From Straminergon stramineum (lineage: Eukaryota > Streptophyta > Bryopsida > Hypnales > Calliergonaceae): DNA of 64,000 nucleotides. The stretch is taken from contig OY987272.1 in the NCBI GenBank assembly GCA_963920665.1, positions 11,413,001 through 11,477,000 on the forward strand. The letters are read 5' to 3'. Positions 12,516 to 23,200 of the stretch are shown here, in pieces. The notes under the pieces are model-generated. The model had not been told where the DNA came from. It did not search any database and saw only the letters and a program-made list of their open reading frames with translations. Every line of letters starts with the position of its first letter. The stretch's first letter is position 1. A program made the position numbers and the translations under genes.

Positions 12516-13639
12516 TGTCACGACCCTCATCACAAGGCGTGCCCGTGCCACCTTAGTGAGCAAGGGGGACATTGGGGGTGACTCCCCAAGCCTTGCAAGA
12601 GATGAGGTGAGGGGGACTAGGAGTCTTGAGCGATCGGAGTGATGTAGCGCTCTAATCTGGACGAATTTGGGGGCGTGTGATACATGCTTCGAAAAGTCTT
12701 GAGAATATGCTTCTAGCCGTCTAAAGAACGCGTGATTTGGATTTGCGAGTCAAAAGTTATGGGCGTTCAAAGTTGGGGGGGGCCCCGGTCGCGCCGGGAG
12801 TGCCTTGGCCGCGCCGGGAGTGTCCCGAATCTTTGGAGGGTAATAACTTTGCGAGTACTTGTCCGAATGGAGCAAGTGAGTAGTCCATCGGCATCTACGC
12901 GTCACGTAGATGTCGAAAATGGGGTCGCATGTGCGATTTGGATCCCGGACCGCAAAGTTATGCTAGGTGGAAGTTCGGGAGTCCCAAACTAGTGCGAATC
13001 GGGAGAAACGGGGTGGTCTTCCAAAACCAAAGGGTGTTTGGGAGTCCCCCTTGACATACAAGGGGGGGGGGGTTGCCGAATCCCGCTGAGAGTACTATGA
13101 GGAAGGGTGGTCTCCCTCCTCACTCTCGGATGGTGCCATGATGAGTCTAAGTGGCCCCGGGTGGTGAGGTTAATGTTGGAGCCTCACCACCACTTGTGTG
13201 TTACCATGGAGTGCTTGTGCATTCCTTGATACTGGTTGGGTGGTGTCCCACTCCACACTAGGCCATGGTGCGAGTCCCGTTTGGTGAGTCCCGATTAGTG
13301 AGTCCCAAAATGAGTTGGGTTGGGACTAATGGGGAGTTGGGTCCCATTCAAGGGCGGTTAGCACCGGTGGGAGTAGTGCCTCACCGAGTGTTTGGACATC
13401 AATGGAAGTTCTGCCCCATGTCATCAAATGACATGCCCGGTGTCTTGTGGGAGTTAAGTATTGGAAGGAAAGGATTGGGAGTCACGGAGGAATGGGGAAC
13501 CCCGTGACTTGAGTTGGAACCTAACATTGTGGGTGCATGGCATGTGCAGTGTTAGGAAAGCGTGAACCTTGGTGGCATTGAGGTGTTAAGTGTTTGGAAA
13601 GTGAGCTTAAGGTGGTAAGTGTCACTAAGGGGCGCGACA
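12516..13639. mobile_element. solo LTR of a retrotransposon
   Basis: A GC-richer 1124-bp block begins TGTCACGACCC and ends GGGGCGCGACA, giving the TG...CA ends and short inverted repeat of an LTR. It is flanked on both sides by GTTGT (12511-12515 and 13640-13644), a perfect 5-bp target-site duplication. No primer-binding site, polypurine tract or gag-pol sequence is present, so it is a solo LTR left by recombination. A TGTCACGACC-like terminus is common in plant Ty3/gypsy LTRs, but lineage assignment is inference. It sits in the Harbinger element immediately 5' of the Myb-like gene. Confidence 0.9.
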
Positions 13640-14572
13640 GTTGTGTTCGCCTGCAAGGGAAGAATCACCCCAATGCATGTCAAGTTGCAGAGTCCGACAC
13701 TTAGGGGACAACAGGTAAGCGCTGCATACTAGAACACAAGCTGTATGTAGAAAAATTGGTTTCCAGCCAAATGCAAACATTTAAAGAAACGGATGACTAT
13801 CAGGGCCTTAAAGTATATGAACATGCATTGGTATGTTCACAATCGAAGGCCTTTACTGTAAATGGTTGTACAATGATACTTTGAAAGAAAAAAACATTTT
13901 CTCCTCAATGCTATAGTAATGGAATTCAAAGCTTCTGCTGAAAAGCAGTTTCTTACACCTACAAGTATACTTCTAACATGATTGATGTATATGCTACAAG
14001 TTGTAAGAAGTACAATGTGTATAGAAGACGTCGATCTACTTCAGCATGAGCTACAATGAGTACTTCTACTCATTCATGATTTCTACTTGCACTCTAGTAG
14101 TGGTGTCAACTACAAACCTGAAAATTGTAATTCAGTTGAAATGTTGCTGTGCGTCACTGAAATCGCCTCACTTTGCTGCTCGCTTCTTCCAAAACTATTG
14201 CTGCCAGACTTTTGTCAATCTCTCACAAAGTATGCAACACTGTTGCTTTTCATATTGTCCCTAGATGAAGCATCCCTCGTTTTCACACTAGAACTAGTGG
14301 CGGCTAATTATCATAGACGGCTCCTTCTTAATGGGCCATGCTGAGCCCCACTACCTAAAACCTATGTAACTTGCCTGAAATCTACATTTATGGAAGATGT
14401 AATAGTACTTTGTCAAAAGCGCTCTTTGAAATATCTGAAGCCATAACTAGCCGCAATAGCGCTCTTACCGAACCACCACCTCAGCGCCCATGTAGGCTCG
14501 GTAATTACACAATGTCGTTGGTGTGAACTCCCTCCTATCTTTAGGCCACTCATTATCCTAATACTGCTGCCG

Positions 14573-14595
14573 TAAGGCCAGGTGGGAACAGACCT
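14573..14595 (-). repeat. Harbinger right terminal inverted repeat
   Basis: Inverted match to 7469-7491, directly followed by the TAA target duplication at 14596-14598. Confidence 0.92.
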
Positions 14596-17500
14596 TAAGT
14601 GCTATGTCCATATCTGTAGCATTCATTAATTGATTTGATAAGATTTGTGAATAATTTTTCAAACTTGATGAAATGCAATTGTCTTCTCTTTACATTGATT
14701 GACATATGAAGCTATGAGATATATCTTTAGTCTAATTCATTTGCGACAACCTTTTCATTCTGTATTACGATTAAGTTCGTAGATAAATATTAAGTAAAAG
14801 CTTCTTTGTACTTTTCGTTATACTGATAGGATTATTTTTGAAGGCATGTACGGATTCAAATGAGCCTAAGTACCACTACCAACAATCAATCCTGGTCTTT
14901 ACAAACTTCTTTGTACTACAATGCAATTAGGTTTCTAGATAAGTCGTTTGCACTTTACTATAGCATCTTTGTGTACTTTGTTACATTGATATAGGAATTC
15001 TTAAAGCACTTCGGGAGGACTAAATCACAAGCAGTGCAATTTTCAACCATGGCCTATCCCTTTTATTTTATTGAAAATACTTTGAAAACATAAAAATACA
15101 ACCATTTTTCGAGAATGTATCTTGAGGTTCTACAAGAACTTTGGCACTAAAGTTGCTTCTAGCAAGCCTATATTCAAACTTGTTCAGTTAAAATTTTGAA
15201 CTCATAATTTTGTAGCTAAAATTTGAAAATAATAAAAAAGATTAATTGATGTAGATTTGTGCTCTCTAATTTCATATTGGTAAACTTGCAAGGGGCTATT
15301 TTTAATTAACTTATAATATAGTGTGGAAGTCTGAAGTACCTTAAATAATTTCCTTGCTTAATTGAAGGACATATTTGAATAAAGGAGTTTTCAAATTATA
15401 TAGATTACTCTCAAAATAGAATGAAATCCACCATTATTCATTGTAAAGGATTAAAGTGCGGTGGACTTTACACCTCATGTAGCTGTATTGTAGATGTGAG
15501 CTTTGTCAAAACAATCATTTCAATATCCATGTGCACTCCACCACCACCATCAATGGAATTGTTGAGGTTGAATTTTCAAGATGGGAAACATGACAACAAC
15601 AATTGTATAATGAATTTCAATTTTTCAAAGGTTGAAAATGACACTAGAATATAATACTAAAGGATAACAAGAAGATAGAGAAGCTTACTATAGATAGAAC
15701 CATGATTCAACTATATTAAGTGCTTGTTTGACCACCATTTCGTAAATGCCACCTCTATGAAAATAGACTCCATGTACAGAGGTTATGGCATTATCATTGC
15801 ATATAGACATATTGTTTAGATATGTTTTAGATTACACTTTAATATTTGAGAGTAGAGCATGGTTGTATTGTAGCTTCATCATCAAATAGATATGTAAGAC
15901 AAGCTTACAATTGTTTACTTATCTTGATGGTTTGAGTAAGCTTTATTGCTATTGAAAACTTGACTAAGCTACTTCAATTGCAATTTTAATATAAAAATAT
16001 ATAAAAAAAAAGAATGCCAAAGCAAAATACACACTTGGTTTGTCAAATTTGGATTCCAAGTCCCTTGATGATGATTCCACCTTTGTTTTCTTTTTCCCCT
16101 TTTTCACTAGATGGAATGGCCCTCAGAATTTAGGGGATCATAATTCTGGTGAGTTTTGCATTATACTTCTTATTTTGTGGCTTCACTAAAGGACATTATT
16201 CAGTAGTGAATTAGGGGCGTTTTTGACTCAACCATAAAGGAACCTAAACTATTATGTTGTTAATTGGTTTCATACATTTGATAAAGTAGAGCGACACTCA
16301 ATATCATCACTTTTTCTATTTGGAATAGAATTTTTGTTTGACAAATAATAGGAAATTTCAATGCATCAAAAAATACATCATTTTGATATTCTATACAAAA
16401 GTTTTGGAGGGTCAAAGTTTTTTTAGTAGATGTTCTACAGTTGTCTCTTTAGGAATAGGTACACATTGATTTAGGAAATGTATACAATGTGAGCCTTCGG
16501 TTCAAGTGTTTTTTTAGACACCTGACATTTTTGGGTGTACTTAGTATGAAATTACCATGGGCAAACAAATATTAGTCTTCTATTCTCAATTAAATTTACT
16601 TTTAAGTTTCAAAACCTTCAAAATTAATTTTATTAACCTAGAAAACATCCTAGTTGAATTTTTCACCTCATAAAAAAACTTTGAAAGCTTGTAACATAAC
16701 ATTCTTGACCTTCAAGGGGGGTTCCTTTACCTTCCCTTAAAAGTGGAGTCCTCTGACAAATGAATCATCAAGTGGATGGCTTCGATGCACGTTCATCTTA
16801 TCTTTAAACTCCATCCTATCCCACCCTATCCCACCCTTGGTGTTTGCCATAAGGGATTATACTTCTTTTCAAATAACCATAGGTTCAAAACCCACTAACT
16901 AAGAATGTCATGAACTTATTCATATGATATTCAAAAAGTAAGTAATTGAGTGCATTGGATTCTTTTAAAAATGGGAACATTCAAGAGTTACTTAAAAAAA
17001 TTTAATACACAAAGAAACCACTCAAGACATATGCAAGTCAATTGAATGAGTCCTCAATGTTTTAAAGTTTTTTGCACCACTTTAAGAACTTCAAAAAAAT
17101 TCACTAACTAGGAACCATGGCTTATCTAGTCCCTACCTCTTGTGTGGTAGTATACACAAGTTTCCAATACTTTAGGAAAATGAATATGTATAGGAAACAT
17201 TGATATTTGAAAGTCATTTCAATAGAAAAACAAATCAAATTCATGAATATTCAAAATAAAAGATTAAGATTTAAATTCCTAATACATTCTTTATAGATAT
17301 CAAAGTTCAAATATACATGTTACCCCAAATCAACACATAAAATCATGTATATGTACAAGTCACACATTTCTAAATTATAAAACTTCAAACTTGTGAGATT
17401 TTATACAAGTAGTTTAAGGAGACGACGTTGAAAACATGTGTATCTACTTTAACTCTGTAATATTGTAGAGGCCAAAAAATGTTTGAAGAATGAGTTTGAA

Positions 17501-18709
17501 TATTGATGTAAATTGTTCAAAACATGGATATCATGGCAATTAGGTACAAAGTTGAAATGATGGAACCTCAGATGGAACTTTAATTGTAGTCATCAACCAA
17601 ACAATTTTCCAATAATTATCCTTCAAGCTAATAAGGGGAGTCATAGTAGGGAAAGACCTCATCCAAATTATTCCTCCAACTTGGTGATGGAAATAGGAGA
17701 ATTGAAGTGTTTTCCTTGGTGAACTTGGTTACCTTCACTGAACTTGCTAAACAAACAATTCATACATGGCCCCAAAGACAAGTAACAAGTCCCTAAACTT
17801 GATGAATAAGTTGCTATCCCAGTTTGCTATCATGACTTTTCTTAATATTTAATCCAAATACCTTCATCCATCAAAGCAAATTCTTTGAATCTCTAGAAAA
17901 ATACTATCTTTTATAATAAATTTGATGAAATTAACAAAAGAATATATTTGTATAAAGCTATTAGCAAAAATGTACAAAAATCCAAATAAGATTGAGGCAT
18001 TCAATTGTCAAATGTTTGAGAGGACATTTGATACCCTTTGGATGATTTTAGGGAGACTTCAAGGATGGACAAAGAATTTCATTTGATTTTTTCAAGGGAA
18101 TTCATTCTTGAATCCAATTTCAATGAAAAATGTTGGATAATCCGTCTTTATGATATTTTTTTATTTTTGTACATAAGAAAATGGCAAATCCAAATTTTTT
18201 CTGCGTAGAGTGTATTTTGGCAAACTATATTCTTTTCTCTTGATGTGAATTTCAATTATAAAGGAGTGATCTTTTTGAATTTGAGGTCAACTACTAAAAT
18301 GAAGCTTATCAAGTCTAGAAAAATAGAAAATTCCCAAAACTCTACTTTTAACAACAATTTGGACTTTAAGCCTATACCCATAGAGTGCTAATTTTCTAAT
18401 TTTAAAATGATATGAAAAATTGGTTTGTAACACAATGGTCTATAGTGTACACCATAATGTCCCCCCTATGGTGAATTTTTCAGATATTTTCAATTTATTT
18501 TGTATTTGATTAGAATTTTGTTCATCATATTGTCAAAATATCATGATAATTTCAAATTAAAAAATGTAAAATGTGAATTTTTTATGACTCATAAAGAACA
18601 TGATTCCATGTTTGAAAAAAAACTAAAAATTCATACAATGGTTCTTGAAGAGTTAACATAAAAGTGTTCTGAACTTTTGGTTGCGGCACTTCCAAAGTCG
18701 ACTTAAGTA
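14596..18709. other. AT-rich gene-free region
   Basis: No coding sequence was recognised. The stretch includes a diverged repeat at about 16290-16600 that reappears at about 32590-32830. Confidence 0.6.
16290..16600 (+). repeat. diverged dispersed repeat, copy 1
   Basis: Shares scattered blocks in the same order with 32590-32830. Examples are GATATTCTATACAAAAGTTTTGGAGGGTC against GATATTGTATACAAAAGTTATGAAGGGTC, then a TTGATTT-GGA-ATGTATA block, then a TTTTTGGGTGTAC/TTTTTGGATGTAC block. The two copies are in the same orientation. Family unknown. Confidence 0.6.
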
Positions 18710-19956
18710 GAGCATCCCCACCAAGGGGCTTCCATATCCCTATCCAGATGGGGAAGAACCTCCAAGCACCCCCACCAGCCTTCCCTATCCCTAAAAATTT
18801 AGGGAGGGGGAGATTGAATTCCCTATACGGAATGGCATAAGGTAGGGCATATGACCCATTTCCAACCACTTAAGTAATTACGCATATATGGAGCACAAGT
18901 TTCTTGTGTGGGGAAAGTTTTCCATGTATAGAAATAGAGTTTGGAAGGATTCCATAATTTTTCAAAAAATTTGTTTCCCTAAACATAATTTCTGTGAATT
19001 TTTAGCTCAAGATTTTGTTTGATCCCTATTGGTCATATAGGCCTTCCAATTTTCGACCAAGGATTGATTGCAAAATCACCTAAGGGTTGCAATTTTGAGG
19101 CTTTTGTAGCCAATCATAATGGGCCCCAACTACATCCGGAATTGCACCATAATAAAGCACTGTATATCAATACATGAACATAAAGAAACCAATCTATAGG
19201 GTGAAAGGGGGGGGTGATCAAAAAGGGGTTAGCTACCATAAAACAACCCATTGTAGACCTTTTATCCATTGTGAACTCCTAAGAATGACCCCATTATGGT
19301 TTTCTTTTAGTGATTGAGATTTGGACCACATTCAATGTCTTAGCTAACTGGAATGGAGAGATTAGTGACCACAATAGGAACTTTCAGTTTTTTAGTGTTA
19401 GTTCATTGTAGGAAGTGCCTTTTTCAAGTTTTCTATGTTAGAAAATATTGTGACCACAATAGGTAAGTAAGATGAGTGTTGTGGATCAATTTGGTTGGTT
19501 TGGGGTAGTCTATGGACTCTTTTAGTTTGTGATGGGCTAAACACTTCAAAAATTCATAACAAATTCACACTTTGTTGAAAAAATATAGTTTTGAATGCTC
19601 TCACCATTTCTATCACTTGACTTTCTCTTGAAATAAAAGTAGAAAATTTTAGAAATGACAATAGGGCAAACCCCCCATTTGGTCCGTAATGGGCTGTTTT
19701 ACCTTATAGGGAACTGGGATGCAGTAATCTGTATCCTTCTTTTTACCATGCTTCTGTGACGTGTGGTTCTCTGATTTGATATTCTTGTGACTTCTTATCT
19801 TGTTACTGCTTCTTCTGAGCTAAACAGAATTGCTTGAAATAAGTTAGAGAGTTTTTGAGGAAGAACTGGTGGGGTTTTGCTTCCCTATCCCCATCTTTGT
19901 GAACGAAGAGGGAGTATAGGGATAGGTGTACGGAAGTCCCTTGGTGGGGGTGAGCT
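18710..19956. mobile_element. possible inverted-repeat (MITE-like) element upstream of the acyl-activating enzyme gene
   Basis: Left arm 18710-18755 (GAGCATCCCCACCAAGGGGC, then CTTCCATATCCCTATCC) is matched in inverted orientation by 19915-19956 (inward: CACCCCCACCAAGGGACTTC, then CGTACACCTATCCC). Both arms continue with further GGGGA/TCCCTATCC motifs. This resembles a non-autonomous TIR element of about 1.25 kb. I could not define a clean target-site duplication, so the exact ends and superfamily are uncertain. The right arm would lie in the promoter or 5' leader of the downstream gene. Confidence 0.45.
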
Positions 19957-20271
19957 TCTTGCGCTGTCGTTTCATTCAAGTACAACGATTACCTCAAGTT
20001 GGAGTGATTTTCGTAAGTGGAAATTTCTCGGGTTCCCCAGATTTCTTGGGCTCATCACATTTCTTGGGCTCATTGGATTTCTTGCTCGCAAGAAATCAGC
20101 AGAGCTAAGTCAATTCTCAAGCAAATTTGCATCACAAGCTGAAACCGATCGATGCTTGCCAACCTCTGCAACTTTTGCAACTCACTTCCTCGATCGGAAA
20201 TTTCTTGATGCGAAAGCGCATTTCCAGCTTAAATCCTTGAGTTCGGGCGAATCGCGAGTGTGATCGCAGCG

Positions 20272-23200
20272 ATGGACGAAAACAGAGCTTTACGCATCGA
20301 CCAGGTGCAGCACCATCATCTTGTGACGGCAGGGCTGCCACTCTCCGAAGCAATGCGCTTCCACGAGCAGCTGCAATCCATCTTGTCTTCATCGAGGAGC
20401 TTCACCACAACCTGGCAACGCATCTCGCAGGAGCTTCTCAAGCCCCAGCATCCGTTTCCTCTCCACCAGCTCATGTACTACTCCACGTATTGCGATTGGG
20501 ACACAGACTTGAATGGACCGCCGCTGGGCTGGATCCCTACACCGTGAGTAGCTCTTCTTCAACTACATAAATCTCCAGTTCTGGGTTACATCTTGGTTGC
20601 ATCTTGGTTGTGTATTCTTGCGATAATGACATCAAAACATTCTTGAATGGGAAGGCAGGGGTTCCTTCTACAGTAGCACTGTAACAAGAATAGATTTGTG
20701 TTACAGTGACCCACAATACGAGGGCCAGCTTGCATTCAAGATGTTCTACAGTGAAAGGAGTCTTGATTCACGGAAAGCAAGGGTCCCTGCCTTGAAGTTC
20801 ATAACACCCTGCCTTGAAGTTCATGAATGTTATGATACTTATAGTTGGCGGTATAATTTTGTTATCAAATTTTCTTGGGGCACAGTATGTTTTGTATGAA
20901 TGTTTGGAGATTACTTCTTCTGAAGCCAAAACCTAGCGTACTGCTGAAAGAAGCTCCCTATTCTGCATCTTGTGAACCTCAATATCGAAGCATTGATGTG
21001 TTTGACCGTCTTTGATGTGGTATTTGGGGGACATTCTCATGTTTTTAGAATGTTGGAAATTCGTTGGCCAAATTTTGTCATTCTACTGATCAACCCCTAA
21101 AATTGGAGCATTGATATGTTTGGACTTCCTTGATGTGGAGTTGCATCGGCCATGATTCAGGGAATTTGCACGGCAAACCAATCTGGGGAGGCTTCTGGAG
21201 AGGAAGGGCCTTGCGATACTGGGGAAGAGGTACCGTAGTCCCACTGAAAGCTTATCGGAGCTTCAGTTTTGGTCCGTTGAACACCCTGAGGTAGGTTTTT
21301 CATGGTTTGCGACGCACATTTTTTAGGAATTCAGTCACTAGCTTGTGGAGTTGTGGGGCAAATGAGGTTCTGTGGGAAGGTCTATTTGGCCTTGGATTTG
21401 GTGCAGTGGATTTGCAAGTGGTGAGAGGAGTGGCTTTCTGATTTAGGTGTAGGGTGTAGGGTTTAAGGCAATGTTCTTCAGTGATTCTGGTGATAAGTGT
21501 CCTTCACTTGACCCCTTCTAAATTATTACTGTCACATTATGATCAATCGAATTGGTCATTTTAGAACCATGAATCAATCGTCTTTAAGGGGTTATGGTTT
21601 AAGACTTAGGGTTTAGAGTTTAGGCTTTGGAGAGCATTGGGTTTGCAAGAGCGGGGGAGCTTTGCATTGACATTGAATTTTTGTATGGTCATATTCGTTG
21701 CATTGGTGAAATTGGTGCCCATGGTAAGGCTTACAACAAGGACCTAGTGCAACTAAAACCTCAAATTGGCGGGCTGAACCTTAATCTACATCTATCGTAG
21801 CTTTTAGAGCTCTGAACCTCACATTTTGGCACTCTGGAATTACCATTTCAGCAAATATGACCCTCCTAACTTAGATTTGGGACGCCTGCCTAAAACTTTT
21901 GGCAGTCTGAAATGTGCCAATCAATGTGAACAGGAGGTTTTGCCTTGTTGCAGCAATATTTTCCACTTGTGTGGGATGAGCAGAGTCTGGTATTTCACCA
22001 ACAACCACGGTGTTTTTTGGACGCAAGTAACAAGGCTGGTCCAGGAGGGGTGTGGGTTCCGGGTGCTCATTTGAATGTAGCCGAGTGCTGCCTGGCTGCA
22101 AAAGGCATTAAATCGGACTCCAGCATTGCTATCGTACATCGCAATGAGGGTGAAGATGATCTACCCGTGCGGACAATTACACTGTCCGAACTCCGGGCCA
22201 ATGTTAGGTACCCGCATATGACTTTGGTATCCTTTAAGAATTTGGTCTATGTCCTTCATAGGGATGCAGATAAAAATTAGTCGAAAATCCGATATTTAGA
22301 GCTATTTTAGAAAATGTAAGCATGTTACAAATGGCAGAGTTTACGGAAATGATCTTACATGGCGTTACAATTGACAGGGTTTACTGTGGCGAGGTTTTCC
22401 AGAGTATCTCTTTTGGGAGGGGAGAGGTTTTCTATTATTAAAAAAGGATTGGATGTGTCCTCTAATGGATTTATGATGCAAATAATGCTTTATGTTTTGT
22501 TGAACAGTCACGTAGCAAACGCACTTGAAGCGCTTGGATTCAAGAAAGGGGATGCAATTGGTATCGCTATGCCCATGAACGTACATGCAGTCACCGCATA
22601 TCTGGCCATCATCCTTGCAGGGTGTGTTGTTGTCTCTATTCCTGACAGCTTTGTTGCTCATGAGATTGCAGTTCGCGTTCGCTTCTCTCAGGCCAAGGCT
22701 GTTTTCACACAGGTTTGCACGTTTGCACTCTGCACTTCGTAGGTCTGTGCATATTAAAAGTAGTAGTTTATGCGTAAATTTTATCTCTTTAAGACTTACA
22801 TGTTGCATTCAATGTGGATGTGTCAGGACGTCATTCGAAGAGGAGGAAAGAGTCTCCCACTTTACAGGTATGCATTCTGTTCTTGGCAAGGTTTAGCCTG
22901 TAAGTTGAAGTTCTCTAGGAAGCGGTATCAAAATGTACCAATGGAAAGAAATAATCGTAACCAACATGTGAATGATAGATATTTGTTTTGGAAATTGTTC
23001 TAATCAACTATTAGCTTCCAAACACTACTAGAATTTGGAGGGTTTAGCAACGTTTGAAACATTTGTGGCAATGTTTTGGAAGATGCTTTAGCAATGTACG
23101 TTTTTTCAGCAAAAATGAAAAACTTTGCACATATTTCATTAAACACGCAACATTTTTCAGCAAACATGTTCAGAAACGTTGTTCACGTAGCAACGTTGAA

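Larger units (their letters stand above)
7469..14595. mobile_element. PIF/Harbinger DNA transposon, full-length but inactivated
   Basis: The element is bounded by imperfect terminal inverted repeats of about 23 bp. The left end begins GGGCCCGTTCCCACCTGGCC and the right end, read inward, begins AGGTCTGTTCCCACCTGGCC. Each end is flanked by TAA (7466-7468 and 14596-14598), the 3-bp target-site duplication typical of this superfamily. Inside are the two genes expected of an autonomous Harbinger element in divergent orientation: a DDE nuclease on the plus strand and a Myb/SANT-like protein on the minus strand. Both carry in-frame stops. A solo LTR is nested at 12516-13639. The span is 7127 bp, or about 6 kb without the LTR. 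Non-autonomous relatives could still be mobilised by an active copy elsewhere in the genome; that is inference. Confidence 0.93.

Noticed and set aside
12732..13507. ORFs inside the GC-rich block
   Set aside because: They lie within the solo LTR and resemble no retroelement protein.
19877..20263. 128-codon plus-strand ORF just upstream of the acyl-activating enzyme start
   Set aside because: It overlaps the inverted-repeat arm, is out of frame with the gene, and has no family features; more likely leader/promoter sequence.
22359..22742. 127-codon ORF read as a separate gene
   Set aside because: It is intron read-through plus exon 22508-22712 of the acyl-activating enzyme.
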